This document shows, piece after piece, positions 1 to 10,814 of a DNA stretch of 64,000 nucleotides; within the stretch, counting starts at the first letter, position 1, and each line of letters begins with the position of its first letter. Source of the stretch: Anthonomus grandis grandis. Its lineage: Eukaryota > Arthropoda > Insecta > Coleoptera > Curculionidae. The notes beneath the pieces are model-generated. The model was not told the DNA's origin. It did not search any database and saw only the letters and a program-made list of their open reading frames with translations. The translations under genes were made by a program, and so were the position numbers. The stretch is from NCBI RefSeq assembly GCF_022605725.1, contig NC_065554.1, positions 18,557,100 to 18,621,099 of the forward strand. The letters run 5' to 3'.

Positions 1-2248
1 CGCTTTACTCTATTTGGTCCCGTTTACTTTGTTGCCGTTACTCACGATGGCATACCTCAAGGTAAGATATTTGGTAAAGTACATTTTTTTTATAAACTAA
101 CTATAGTAAAGTGCTCAGGAAGAGCGGTTTATTGAATTACTTTAATAAGTACATGCGGTTTTGTACTTCGTTTATGTCAAGAAATTCTAGTTTTTAAATG
201 TCTTGATCTTTGACCGAAGTAAACACCATCGCATTCAGAACATGGATCTGTCACGGAATCGTTCGAGCCATAATTTTTCGATATTTTGCAATTAATTTTT
301 AACATCCAAATATTACGGGCTTGTGATTTATGTCTACCTTTTATCTTACACTACATGGATCCACTAGAATTAGGGTCAACGATAGGGCCAGTTTAGATGT
401 CCGTTTTTGGCAATTCGGTAGAAAACTACTGAGGAATCTGGTACATTAACGATTGCAACCTACTGGCACACTACTGGAAATTTTGTAATTACTTTTAATG
501 ATAAATCCTTTTGATGATTCGCCGTCTGACATATTCTGAAGATTAGTATTAAAAAATCAAATATCTTTCACCTTTGAGGCGTTCTTCAAAAAAGAAGGGA
601 CATACTAAGTTTTAATCCTAGCCAAATTTTTCTGATGATGTTACGCCGTAAACAAATATGCTGATTTTTGTGTTTGATTAAAAAAAAAATTGTTTTCTTG
701 AACACAGTCGATGCGGCTGTACAACTGTGATCCCAATGCTGCACCTAGTTTTTTTATAACATTTACTGCTATGAATAAGAACGTGCGCAAAAACAGCAAA
801 ACGGCGTTTGAAAATCGAATTTTTTCATACTTTCTCAGAGACGTATTGTCCGGTAAATAATAAAAGCATTTGAGCTAATAAAAAATGGCCAAAAAATATA
901 AGGTAGGATTACCCTTAAATGGGACTTCCCTGAAACGTAAAGTTTATTGGTTTCATCGCAGAAATTTTTTCTTTCAATCAACATTCTGATAAAAAATTTG
1001 TTGCTTTGGCAATTTTGCAAAAATTTAAAGAAAAAAGTAAGACCTAAACTATTTGGTATTTAAGTAATTTCATGATGTTAGGAAATTTTTTGAGGAGACA
1101 GACAAAAAGGTTGATGAAAGCATTTGAAGATTACTTTTTTTATTGGGATTAACTTTTGTTTTTAAGTTTAAAGCTCTGTTTAGTCTGTTGTTCATAATTT
1201 TGCTATTGAAATTATTAATTAGTTTGTTATTATTGTTATTTAATAAAGTTTTTGGCAATTTTTACATTATTCCCTGTATCTTGGGAATAACAATATCCAA
1301 CTATACCCACACAATAACAGTTTGGTTCTTGAATAAAAAATTAAGGCCTTGTTTTAATAGCTGATAAAAAAAACCCAACCCATAATATTTTTTCAATACA
1401 TATTTATATTTTTTTAACGTTTAACTGAGACCTAAGGGCATTGAAATATTAATTATGCTTGGCTGTCGTGAGAAAACTAGAGCACACAACAAAGTTTGAA
1501 TAATCTTCAGCAATTAATACAGGAGGTTCAATTTAAGAAAAGAACAGTGCTTAGATAATATATGATTCGTGAAAGCGACTATAGTATGATTATATAGATG
1601 TTATGCTCTTCTCTGTACAATTTATTTTGTAAAATGTAATTTTCAAATAAATAAATAGTAAGCAAAAAAATATTTAATTATATTATTAAACTTTTTTTCT
1701 CTGTATCTGATCTTACATTGGCCTAATCCGTAGCGGCAGTATTTTAAATAAATCAACACAATCTAATCAATACATTCTCCATTCACTACAAAGCGACTAA
1801 CACAAACACCTGTTATAAGATTCCAGTGCATTATTCCTGGAGCTAAATATCTGTAACTAACTTTTGAGGTCACGCCAATCAGTGAATATTCTCGGACGCG
1901 TGTACAAATTTGAATTTCAAAACCGATTTACATGATTTCTTTGTACAACTTAAAACAACAGATCATTAATTTAGCATTATTTGGTGCAATATGATATGTA
2001 TATATGTACATATGACTTGAAAAATTGACCCATTGAGCAACCCCATTTTACCTTAAAAATGGACATTAAATCTGCAAATTTCCTCTAGTTTAACCAACTT
2101 TGTGCAACAGTTACATATAGATTTAAAAATGTCCTTAATTTTGTAAATTTTAGCTGATATATATTTCAATTTGTAGGGTGATCTGAGGAGAATGTGGTCC
2201 GAGCCGTTCAAGTCCTTAAGTGTGGCGAAACATTTGCAAGACGTGTGA
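1..2248 (+). CDS. SPPL3: SPPL3-like signal peptide peptidase, last two coding exons (5' part outside window)
   Basis: Two exons join in phase 0. Exon A (1-61) ends AAG at a GTAAGA donor; exon B (2177-2248) follows a TTTCAATTTGTAG acceptor and ends in TGA. Exon A reads ALLYLVPFTLLPLLTMAYLK, which carries the end of the PAL motif (its Pro codon lies off the left edge) and the last membrane segment. Exon B reads GDLRRMWSEPF and then a short, less conserved tail of 12 residues. From family knowledge, SPPL3 is a multi-pass GxGD aspartyl intramembrane protease of the Golgi that cleaves type II membrane proteins such as glycosyltransferases. The catalytic YD and GxGD motifs would lie upstream of the window. 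The match to the SPPL3 C-terminus, rather than SPP or SPPL2, rests on remembered sequence of that family. The intron is 2,115 bp. Confidence 0.88.
62..2176 (+). other. Last intron of the SPPL3-like gene
   Basis: GT-AG intron, AT-rich, with short runs of T and A. Small open frames near 835-1364 show no recognisable domain and are probably chance. I see no transposon ends here. Confidence 0.6.
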
Positions 2249-2943
2249 TATAAACTGACGGTACCGTAACACTATTAGAGAATAACAGCTAAAACAGCGA
2301 CGAATCCTGCCTGAACAGGTTATAAGTTGATATAAATAATCTGTTTTGGCAAGCGATTTTTACCTCAGACTAAAGGCAGCCTAGTGACAATTGAATATTA
2401 ATTCTGAGAGGTTTTAGATTATGATCAATTTTTTTTTAAAGTTTTATAGTTAAGCTTTAAAGTTTATAAACAAAAGGGGAAAATATTAAAGTTTGGTTAA
2501 GATTTTTGAATCTTAGTCTTATCTAAACGGGTCAACTTTTTTCCATTTTTTTAAAATAGTTAATTTTTTTACAATCTGTTTATTTTTTTTGAATCACAAC
2601 TCTCACTGTGTCAAATCATATTTATTTATTAGTACATCATTTTATTTAAAAGAAAGGTTTGATAAAACAGTGCAGTGAATAATTTTATTATACATAGTAA
2701 AAATTTACATATTTTACTTTATATCCTAAAATACTCTCATTGGTAAGGTATGCACTCATTCTCAAGTCTAAAGGGTCCTTGAGCTATCCCTTCGTGCCCT
2801 GCTTAGTGATGGATTATAGTGTCAAAAGTCGCATAGTACTATAAGTCGCGCGAGTAAAGCATGTATGTAGACAGATTTTCTGGTCGGTCAAGCACCGCTG
2901 GATTGAGAGAAGAGCTGGAATGATTTTCCTTGATAATAAATTT
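2249..2943. other. 3' UTR of SPPL3 and intergenic DNA
   Basis: Non-coding, AT-rich sequence between the SPPL3 stop and the left inverted repeat of the DUF7869 transposon. No clear AATAAA lies close to the stop. The 3' UTR end is not resolved. Confidence 0.4.
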
Positions 2944-2983
2944 GAAGGGTACAGGGAAAAAACCAGACATGTCATTTCTTTTC
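2944..2983 (+). repeat. Left terminal inverted repeat of the DUF7869 element
   Basis: Begins GAAGGGTACAGGGAAAAAAC and matches the reverse complement of 5314-5352 with a few mismatches. Confidence 0.75.
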
Positions 2984-3292
2984 ACATTAGAGTAAATTGA
3001 ATTTTAATGTTCAAAACCAATTATTTTTATTTCCAAAACGAATATAAACATGTAGTTTACATAAAACAGAAGTTAATTATTATAAAGTATTATGAGTATG
3101 GTTTTTTGGTTTAGAAAAAATAAATACGGCTTTATTGCAAAAAAATCTGCATCACTCAGGGTTTTGCAGGAACAATAGCAGTAATGTCACCTGAAACCGA
3201 CAAAAACCAGCTGCTTTTATTTTTGAAATAAAAAAGATTTAATTTTTTGGAATTTTTAATGTTTATTTATCAACATATTATTATATAGTAAA

Positions 3293-5033
3293 TTAGAGAT
3301 GAGCCAGGTTTTGAAAAAATGTCACTGCTTTTGGACTGCAAAACCTCATGAGGCTCGTTAGGTCGTTAAAATTAGCCTTTGGAATTGGTAAGGAATCTGT
3401 AAAAAAATTACAAAAATTAATACATCTCATTTTTATTTAATACTTTCTTATAACTTACCATCATATACCAATACGGGCAGAAAAAATTCTCCGCATCTTA
3501 AAGCTGAATTTCGGTCAAAGCGTTTTCGTATTAATCAATACAAAACTGGTCCATTGTATGTTGAACGGTAGTAGATAAGGCGGCTATGATCAGATGATGC
3601 CACTATTTCCTTCAAAATCTGGATTTTAAATGGGCATTTTTGTAAATATATTGTGTCTAAAAATTATTTCCAATCCAGTATCATATTTTGTGACACACTC
3701 ACAACAAGAATACACTACAACAAACGGCGATGTTTTGGAGCGAGAATGCCTAATGACTTTTTCGAACTCTTCCGGGACCTCAAAGGGGCTCTTCAAATCC
3801 CACAATCCTACATTTTTGTCACATTCCAAATAGGAGTGTCCTCTTATAGGGAATGTGATTTTTATTTCATTCAGATTATGAATTTTGTTGTTTACTACAA
3901 AATGAATAAATCGAAAAATGGCAAAGTTTTTATTTTGTCCTCCGGCAGAGTCACAGAAGATTTGCAGTTCTTCAACATCGTCGTCTAAATAATTATTAAT
4001 AAAATGAAGAAGAAAAGATGCAACTTCGTTTGATCCTTTTTTAGCCTCTCCTTCATGATAATATAAAAAATAGGTATAAAAAATAGATTGACCCGAAGAG
4101 AGGACATTAAAGGCGTACATAGACAATTTTAGGAATTGAAATATTTTTTGCAAAATCAATGCAGATGGCTTTCTTTTTATTGCTTTTTTTTGCAGCTTTT
4201 TTGGCTTGCCTTTTCCTTGAATAAAACGCCTCAGCCTTCCTTTTATGCAGCTCGTTCATAACGGTTAATTCTCTAATTTCATCAGTATCAGTCAAACTTT
4301 TAAGCTTAATTTAAAATTCATCACACGTTGCGCATGTGTCACTTCTAGGGTATCCAAAAGCAATATTGAATTCTTTATTAAAGATTGTTCTGTACGTTTC
4401 ATGCGAGACTTTAGCATTTAGATGCTTTTCCTTAAAGAGGTTAAACATCTTTTTGATTGTAAGTTCTTTTGGTAAATAGGTCTTTTTTGTATCTTTTAGA
4501 CTATAGTGGCTCTGATGACCCTTAAAACTTTTGATGTGGTCACATACCAAACCTTTTGTTAATTCGTCCAGCTTCCTATGAGTTGCACTATGCATTCCAC
4601 GTCTGTCCTAATCAGCTGCACTACTTCGTTTGAGGCTTTCCTTTATATAATTTATTTTATTTTTTGTAATCCCATGAATGGAACAAAAAGCTTTAGCACA
4701 CACCGGAATATCGCCATCGCGAACTCGAACTCGATACGCATAACTTGCATCATGGAAACTGGCAGTATTCTCGTTTTGACGAGATTTTCTATGCTGGACA
4801 GGTAAGACTGTAATTAAACCAGCTAAATAATAATTTTGCTCATCGTGAGAGCTCAGAGCATTAAAATGTCTCAATATTTCTGCTCTTTGCGCCTCATTAG
4901 GTACCTTAAAGCACTTTAACCTTGAGCAATTACAAGACTGTCCAGCTTCATGAGTGGATAACTTCAACATTTTAGAGACATCTGACTTTATATTTTTGTT
5001 CTCAACGGATCCCTCCGAATCACTATTAGCCAT
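3293..5033 (-). pseudogene. DUF7869-type transposon protein, broken, two exons
   Basis: Reading starts at the ATG at 5033 (MANSDSEGS). The N-terminal part has a CNCSRLKCF cysteine motif and a RVRDGDIPVCAKAFCSIHGI stretch. The middle has CATCDEF, and the C-terminal half has the hallmark FCDSAGGQNKN and FPIRGHSYLECDKN motifs. It is split by in-frame stops at 4608-4610 and 4311-4313 and by a frameshift near 4120-4140. The last 34 residues are in a separate exon: donor GTAAGT at 3458, 62-bp intron (3397-3458), acceptor TTTTTTTACAG, and final exon 3293-3396 ending ...FFQNLAHL. The intron and final exon match the usual C-terminal layout of the family, so the ancestral protein was about 560 residues. 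Confidence 0.8.
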
Positions 5034-5313
5034 AATGGTCTATTATTAATCACACAGACAAACAAGAAGTCACACTTTTGCAGTTACAATAATACTGGCT
5101 CGTTTTTTAAAAAAGAATATTGCATCAGCCGGTTTGTTTACATGACATCGCTGGTTTTTTCTCTGGACGTTTGGACTAAGCTGGTTTTTATTCGGTACGC
5201 TATATTTTAGATACTAATTTATGCAAGACTACGGTGGTTGTTTCCCGGTTTTAGTACTCTAAAATAAGCGTCTTCATTCGAGGAATTCAATGGCGCCTCT
5301 ACCGAGATTTTCA

Positions 5314-5352
5314 ATAAAAAGTGACATATCTGGTTTTTTAGCTGTACCCTTC
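5314..5352 (-). repeat. Right terminal inverted repeat of the DUF7869 element
   Basis: Ends in CTGTACCCTTC, the mirror of the left end, and is followed by ATTT as on the left flank. Confidence 0.75.
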
Positions 5353-5356
5353 ATTT

Positions 5357-7446
5357 ATTTGTTAAAATATTTTTGGCTCGTTTAATTTAGTGGAAAGCTA
5401 TCGAATGGTCGTTTAACGCAGCGTCAGTATGGCGCCAACAAGAATACAAGACGTTATGTTTAGAGATTAATATGTAAAGGGATCGTTTAAATAGATCTGG
5501 AATTTTTGCGTTCCTTCCTAATGCTAAGCTTATAATTAAACCAATATACAGGATATTGAACAAAGAATACAGACCATCTCAAACTTGTTTGCTGTTAATT
5601 CTACAAAAATAATAAATTAAAGTAAAAGTTTGTATTTTCTATATGATTTAAATGCTAAAAACAAAAAGAATCATTTATATATTGTTTGAGTGACCCAGTT
5701 TAATTATTTTCTAGATTTCCGTTGGATATGGGGTCAAATAAGACCCCAAGCCTCTTAAATCTTTATGATGCCCACGTTTCAATTTAGATGTTGTATAGTG
5801 ATGTTCAGGTCTTTATTTGTTTTTCAAAATTAGACCCTTACTTTACATCATAAAAGTAACTGTTAATGTTACGCTTTGTACAAAAAAATGTCTTTTTCTT
5901 ATTTTGTTAACCTGAAGCTGGTTTAATATAGGCCGAAACGTTGGAATCATACAAATTTTGAGAGACGAGTTTTATTTCATCCCATATCCAACTAACACCT
6001 ACAAAAAACAAATAATTAGTGGCATTTTGAAAATATCGGCACAAATCTAAACTGTGCTTAAATCGATCTTGATTAAACATGCCTAATCAATATAATTTTT
6101 ATTTGTAAACAAAAATCATTTATATTATATTCCTCTGATATCAAAAACCAGGTATTAAATATTTCACAACCCTGGTTCGCTCTGACTTAAAAACATATTA
6201 TTATATCTCGAAAATTATACACTTACACAGTTTATTGAATGTCAATACCTTTTTGATTTGAGAGCCGTATAGTATTAATTTTCTTTTAGCATTTAAATAC
6301 TTCGTCGATATACCCACAGAGAACAGCGCGTTCGAGAAAAAAGTGCTATTACTTATAGAACATCACGCAATTTTTTTTTGTTATTGTAATAACCATTAAA
6401 AAACGCAAAATATTGCTTATTTCACCAATTTTGTAGCCATGTCAGCCAAACAGTTAATAATCCCACCATAATTGGCCTGAAAAAAATTAATTTGGTATTA
6501 TTCAAATATATTTGGATCCATATCCTTCCTTAATTGACGAGTGATTTTAGTTTATAATTTATATAGACGGTGTTTATTAACATACGGAAAAAATCTCAAA
6601 AAGAGTCATTTGGGTTAAAATAAGAAAAATGAATTTAGATGAATAAAACAAAATAAAAGACGTTGATATTTTATTGTATATATTTAATATTTTATCTTTA
6701 TTTTTACTATTAAATACTTTGCTCTCATTTTTACCTTAAAACACTTTTACCATTTTATGGTAAAATAGCAACGCTTTATAGATATGTGCAACTTTTATAA
6801 TGATTTTTTCTTTAAACATTGCACACTTAAAAAAGACGCAATTCCAGAATATTTGTTTCTTTTTTTGATCCAAGGAACACTCCCTTAAAATTTTGCCTTA
6901 TGTTCAATAAACACCCTGTATATTATAAAACTCAACCCGAATGGTTTGAATTGAAACATAGAACAAAATGATACATGACTGGTTTTTTAAATTTAAGCCA
7001 AGATACCTTTATTTGTTTGTAATCTTAAGAAATAGTTGCTAAAATACTCTCGCTAAGAAGTAATTTTTAACAGCACACACCGTCACATTAAAAGATATTT
7101 TTAAAACGATTGTAAATAAACTAAATGTCCTAGAGTCGATTTCAAGTAATTCTTAGGCAAATTAAACCATTATATTATTGTGTGTATAAATATGCATTTA
7201 TTTAAGCGTTACAAATATGTGCAAAGACTGACGTCAGTTTTTTGTGAACAAATTTTTAATAGTTAAGTTGTTAAATATGTTAATTATTAATGTTAGATTT
7301 AAGCCTTGACATCTCCGTTTAAACGTAATACACCCTTTCCTTTGTGATAATTATTATTTTATTCTCTTTCTAGGGATGTAGAGAACGATTTTGTATTTTT
7401 CTTGCAATATAAGTTTTTTTTTCTTTTTATAAAAGATTAAGGGTGT
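5357..7446. other. Intergenic, no gene seen
   Basis: AT-rich, without a convincing coding frame. A repeat relic near 5716-6000 has a short inverted pair (GTTGGATATGGG near 5721 and CCCATATCCAAC near 5982) and a hammerhead-like core near 5931-5950 (see findings). Confidence 0.4.
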
Positions 7447-7452
7447 TTTATT
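7447..7452 (-). terminator. Polyadenylation signal for the defensin-like gene
   Basis: AATAAA on the minus strand, 4 bp past the TAA stop. This is very close, and the functional signal may lie further downstream. Confidence 0.4.
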
Positions 7453-7456
7453 TTAG

Positions 7457-7727
7457 TTAATATTCGAAAACACATTGGCACACTTCGTTCACGCAAAGGC
7501 CATTAGATTTGCCTTTTTTGGTGCAATGTTCTCGACAGTATTCTCCTTCGTTTCCGGTTGAACTTGAACAGACGTCTTTAGGCATTTCTAAAATTATAAT
7601 ATACAAAAAAAACACAGAAAAAAAATAATAAAAATTAAAGCATACCTAATTCTTTTACATTCGGTAGTGCCCATAAGCAACCAGTGAGGCAAGCGGTTAA
7701 TACAAAACAAAATAACATGACTCTCAT
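7457..7727 (-). CDS. Defensin-like secreted cysteine-rich peptide (two exons)
   Basis: Exon 1 is 7646-7727 and exon 2 is 7457-7587, separated by a 58-bp intron with a GTATG donor and a TATAATTTTAG acceptor, phase 1. The 70-residue product starts MRVMLFCFVLTACLTGCLWA, a clear signal peptide. The mature part has six cysteines spaced C-x10-C-x3-C-x9-C-x4-C-x-C, ending CQC. That is the CS-alpha-beta pattern of insect defensins and drosomycin-like peptides, and G-L-C supplies the GxC of the gamma-core. I see no dibasic pro-peptide site, unlike many beetle defensins. The likely role is a secreted antimicrobial effector of humoral immunity; a venom or salivary peptide of the same fold cannot be excluded. 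An AATAAA follows almost at once after the stop. Both exons fall below usual open-frame length cut-offs, so this gene is easy to miss. Confidence 0.85.
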
Positions 7728-7792
7728 TTCTAAAACTGTTTGTTCGGCACGGGTCTGCGTAAACCAAAAAACTTTTTTAAACTAAAATAATT

Positions 7793-7801
7793 CATATAAA
7801 A
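7793..7801 (-). promoter_or_regulatory. Possible TATA element of the defensin-like gene
   Basis: TTTATATG-type element on the minus strand, about 65-75 bp upstream of the ATG, a plausible distance for a short 5' UTR. No convincing kappa-B site was identified by eye. Confidence 0.25.
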
Positions 7802-10800
7802 CCCACTTATAAGTAACGAGGGGCGTCATAGTAATTATATGCTTGAACAATTGTCTTTATCGACGGGCGCTTGTTCATAACCAAATTATATGATACGGCT
7901 TGACAATTTAAAATTTTAATATATTGCTTATAGGGAAAAATGGTTTTCATATGAATTTTATAATTTTTGTGTTACCCTTTTACATATATATAGCGTGTTT
8001 TAAAAGGCTTTAAGATAAACTATTAAAGTCTCTCCTGCATGAAAAAAACATGAAGGCAAAAGAACATGGGCATCGCCAAGGAGTGTATTTATTTAGCAAG
8101 CATTGTCCAACAGGGAATTCCTAATAGTAAGACAACTTATGCTTGACAAAAAATACCTCTATTTACCTCTTAAAACTCTTGTCACCTATACACTATACCA
8201 TAACCACAATCAGATTTATATTAGGCAAACAAACATATAAGACACAAATTAGACAAACCTCTTCTATTGTTTTGATTTCTATTGGCAATGTATTGTATTT
8301 GGTTAGATCCTTAAAAATTAGTGAATTTTCAGCTCGTTCTTGGTATATAAATTATTTCTCGATCGCGTATCATGATCATATATTTCGGCAGAGAACGTGA
8401 CTTACTAACGGATACTGTGGAGCATGCCCAATTTTAATCTTTTCGACAAATGTCAGCGTATTGAGTAGAAGGTGCTCTCTGACTGGTAACCATTTTAAAG
8501 CCCGTAACGTCTTTTATCAGGACCTGTATAATTAATTAAATTAAAATAAGAAAAGCTACAGTGCCAATGACTCAATATTTGTTACATCTAATAGATTTTT
8601 ATTTATACTGTCTATAAAATAATGATTCTATTTGTTCGGTAAATTATTTTCCATAACAATAAATTCGTCATTAATATCCCCTTCCTGTAAATTCCTTACT
8701 TGTTTATTTTTTTATATAAATTCATGTATCAGACTTATTTATGACCTAAATAGAAGAACTAGTAAAACACCCAGTATCTTCGAAAATCTAATTGACTAAA
8801 TATGAATAATCGGCACAAACTTCGTTTGTACTGTTTAGTTTTTAAAATTATAAAATATAAAATGCCTTGTTATGTTTATGGCAAATTGCGATTTAAAAGA
8901 CAAAGAGATATTCTGATAGTGCCCAAATATCGCAAATAACTGTTTAAAAGATCATTCTCCTATAATTTGCTCAAATTATTTAATACTTTAATTAATAACT
9001 ATATTTCTATGTGTATTTCGGCTTTTTCCAGATCTATTTACTAATATGTTTTCCCCCTCTAGCCACTGGCATCAAGATATCTGTAACTTCGTTTTTATTT
9101 CCTTCCAATTTCTTAATGTTAAGGCCTCTAGTATCTGCTAAGTATACCATGTGGTACTTACATGAACTATCAAGTAAACTATTTTTTTATTTTGATAAGG
9201 GCTTAACAGTATTCAGTATTCTTGTGTTCAAGTAACTAAATGGCTGCAATTCTATAGGACCCTTTGTTAAACCAAAAAAAATTAGACTTAATTTGTAATT
9301 TTAGACTTAAATAGGCTACTATATAAGGTAATAAGACTCCAACTTTTTAAATTCTTTTATTGACCCGATTATGAAACCAAAAGTTTTCATGACTTATGAC
9401 GCATAGATCCCTCCTAGAGTCGACATGTTCTAGGGGAATATGACCTAACCTATAATTAAACTTTATTTTATTGTGAATACTTTAAATTGACATACACTTG
9501 CACTTTTTGATATTAAGAAGTAGTTTATTTATTATACACCAATGTGCCAAAGCATCAATACCTCTTTGCAGTGGAACAATCCTCATTAGTTTCTATCATG
9601 CGAACTATTTTGCAGTTATCTGCAAATAAAAGGCACTCAGACCAGTGTATGCATTGCAGTATTGCATTACATCCTCTAATCGATTCATTTTATTGTCAAT
9701 ACCCTCAATGCAAATCCGTTACCACCCTGTATCGTGGATGTTATTTTCATTAGAACTAAAAAAATATGATTTTTATATTCTTTCTAAATCTTTCAAAAAT
9801 CAATTCTCAGATAAATATTTTGTTACTTTCAAGGGACCAAATAACTAATTTACAAGCAAAAAATTCTCATAGATTTTTCTCAAATTATTATGACTTTAGA
9901 TTTGTTAATATACATAAAATTTATAAAAGTAAAACACAAAACGAACAAGAATTGAGGTAAATTGTAAATGAATTAAAACATTACACAGCAAAACATTTAT
10001 TTTGTATCGTCCTATGTATTTTGTTCAGCCAAATTATTTATAATTATAGATGGATTAGACAAGTGAGTTATATATGTAAAAAAATTTAATTTTATTCAAT
10101 ATTTAGTTGGATTGAGAAATGACTGAATGAATTTTAATTATTTTGAATGATTAAAAACAAAACTTCTATAGAAAAAATTATTAACCTTTATTTAAGTTCA
10201 CTCTGTATATACTAATTAATTCTGATTAAACGATAAAATCTCTCATATAAAATAAAAACTGAAATTATATAGTTTTGGACTAATGAGCAAGGATAGGATG
10301 ATTTACTTAATAGTTCCTCGAAAAGTATACATTTTCGCGGAAGTGATTAGTAGTATACAGCGCGCTTAATGACTATAATGACTTTGTTTAGCGTTTAACA
10401 TGGTTAATTCGGTATGAACTCGATTTAAACTGTATAAAAAATATTTTATGCAAATTTTACCAATAAATTATTTAATATAGAGAAAATTGGAACAAATTTT
10501 TCCAAAAATCTATCATTCCCGAGATAAATGAAACCCAAAAAACTTTTTAGTTTTATTCACAAAGTCGGTACGCTTCCACCCCATATTTTTCAAGTTAAGC
10601 TTTTTAAATCCTCTTCCAATGATTTTGATACACAAATGCTTGTGTTTCCGTCAAAGTGGCATATTTTTTTAACAGATTTACTATACTATAAAGTGAACTT
10701 CGCCTTTTCTTTTATGCTAAGTATAATTTGCTTTCATGCTAAGTCTAATTTCATGGTATTACTATAAGCAAATGTAATGAAAAACATGGTTCGATGAATT

Positions 10801-10809
10801 CGTAAATTA
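7802..10809. other. Intergenic, no gene seen
   Basis: About 3 kb of AT-rich sequence. Open frames near 8143, 9011, 9544 and 10528 are low-complexity and match no family I recognise. Confidence 0.4.
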
Positions 10810-10814
10810 CGTAT

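Larger units (their letters stand above)
2944..5352 (-). mobile_element. TIR DNA transposon encoding a DUF7869-type protein
   Basis: A 2,409-bp unit is bounded by inverted repeats of about 40 bp. The left end (2944-2983) and the reverse complement of the right end (5314-5352) both start GAAGGGTACAG and share AAAAAACCAGA and ATGTCA, with a few mismatches. Both sides are flanked by ATTT (2940-2943 and 5353-5356), a possible 4-bp target duplication. A second set of CCAGC/GCTGG-type motifs sits inside each end (near 3203-3212 and 5149-5185). The single gene inside runs on the minus strand. DUF7869 proteins are common in insect genomes and look like transposon or transposon-derived proteins; I do not know of a formal superfamily assignment. 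The gene carries two in-frame stops and one frameshift, so this copy is dead. Confidence 0.75.

Noticed and set aside
1143..1364. Hydrophobic 73-codon frame inside the SPPL3 intron
   Set aside because: It is low-complexity, T-rich sequence inside an intron; a chance frame.
9544..9753. 69-codon frame with several Cys and His residues
   Set aside because: The spacing fits no zinc-finger family, and there are no splice sites or promoter.
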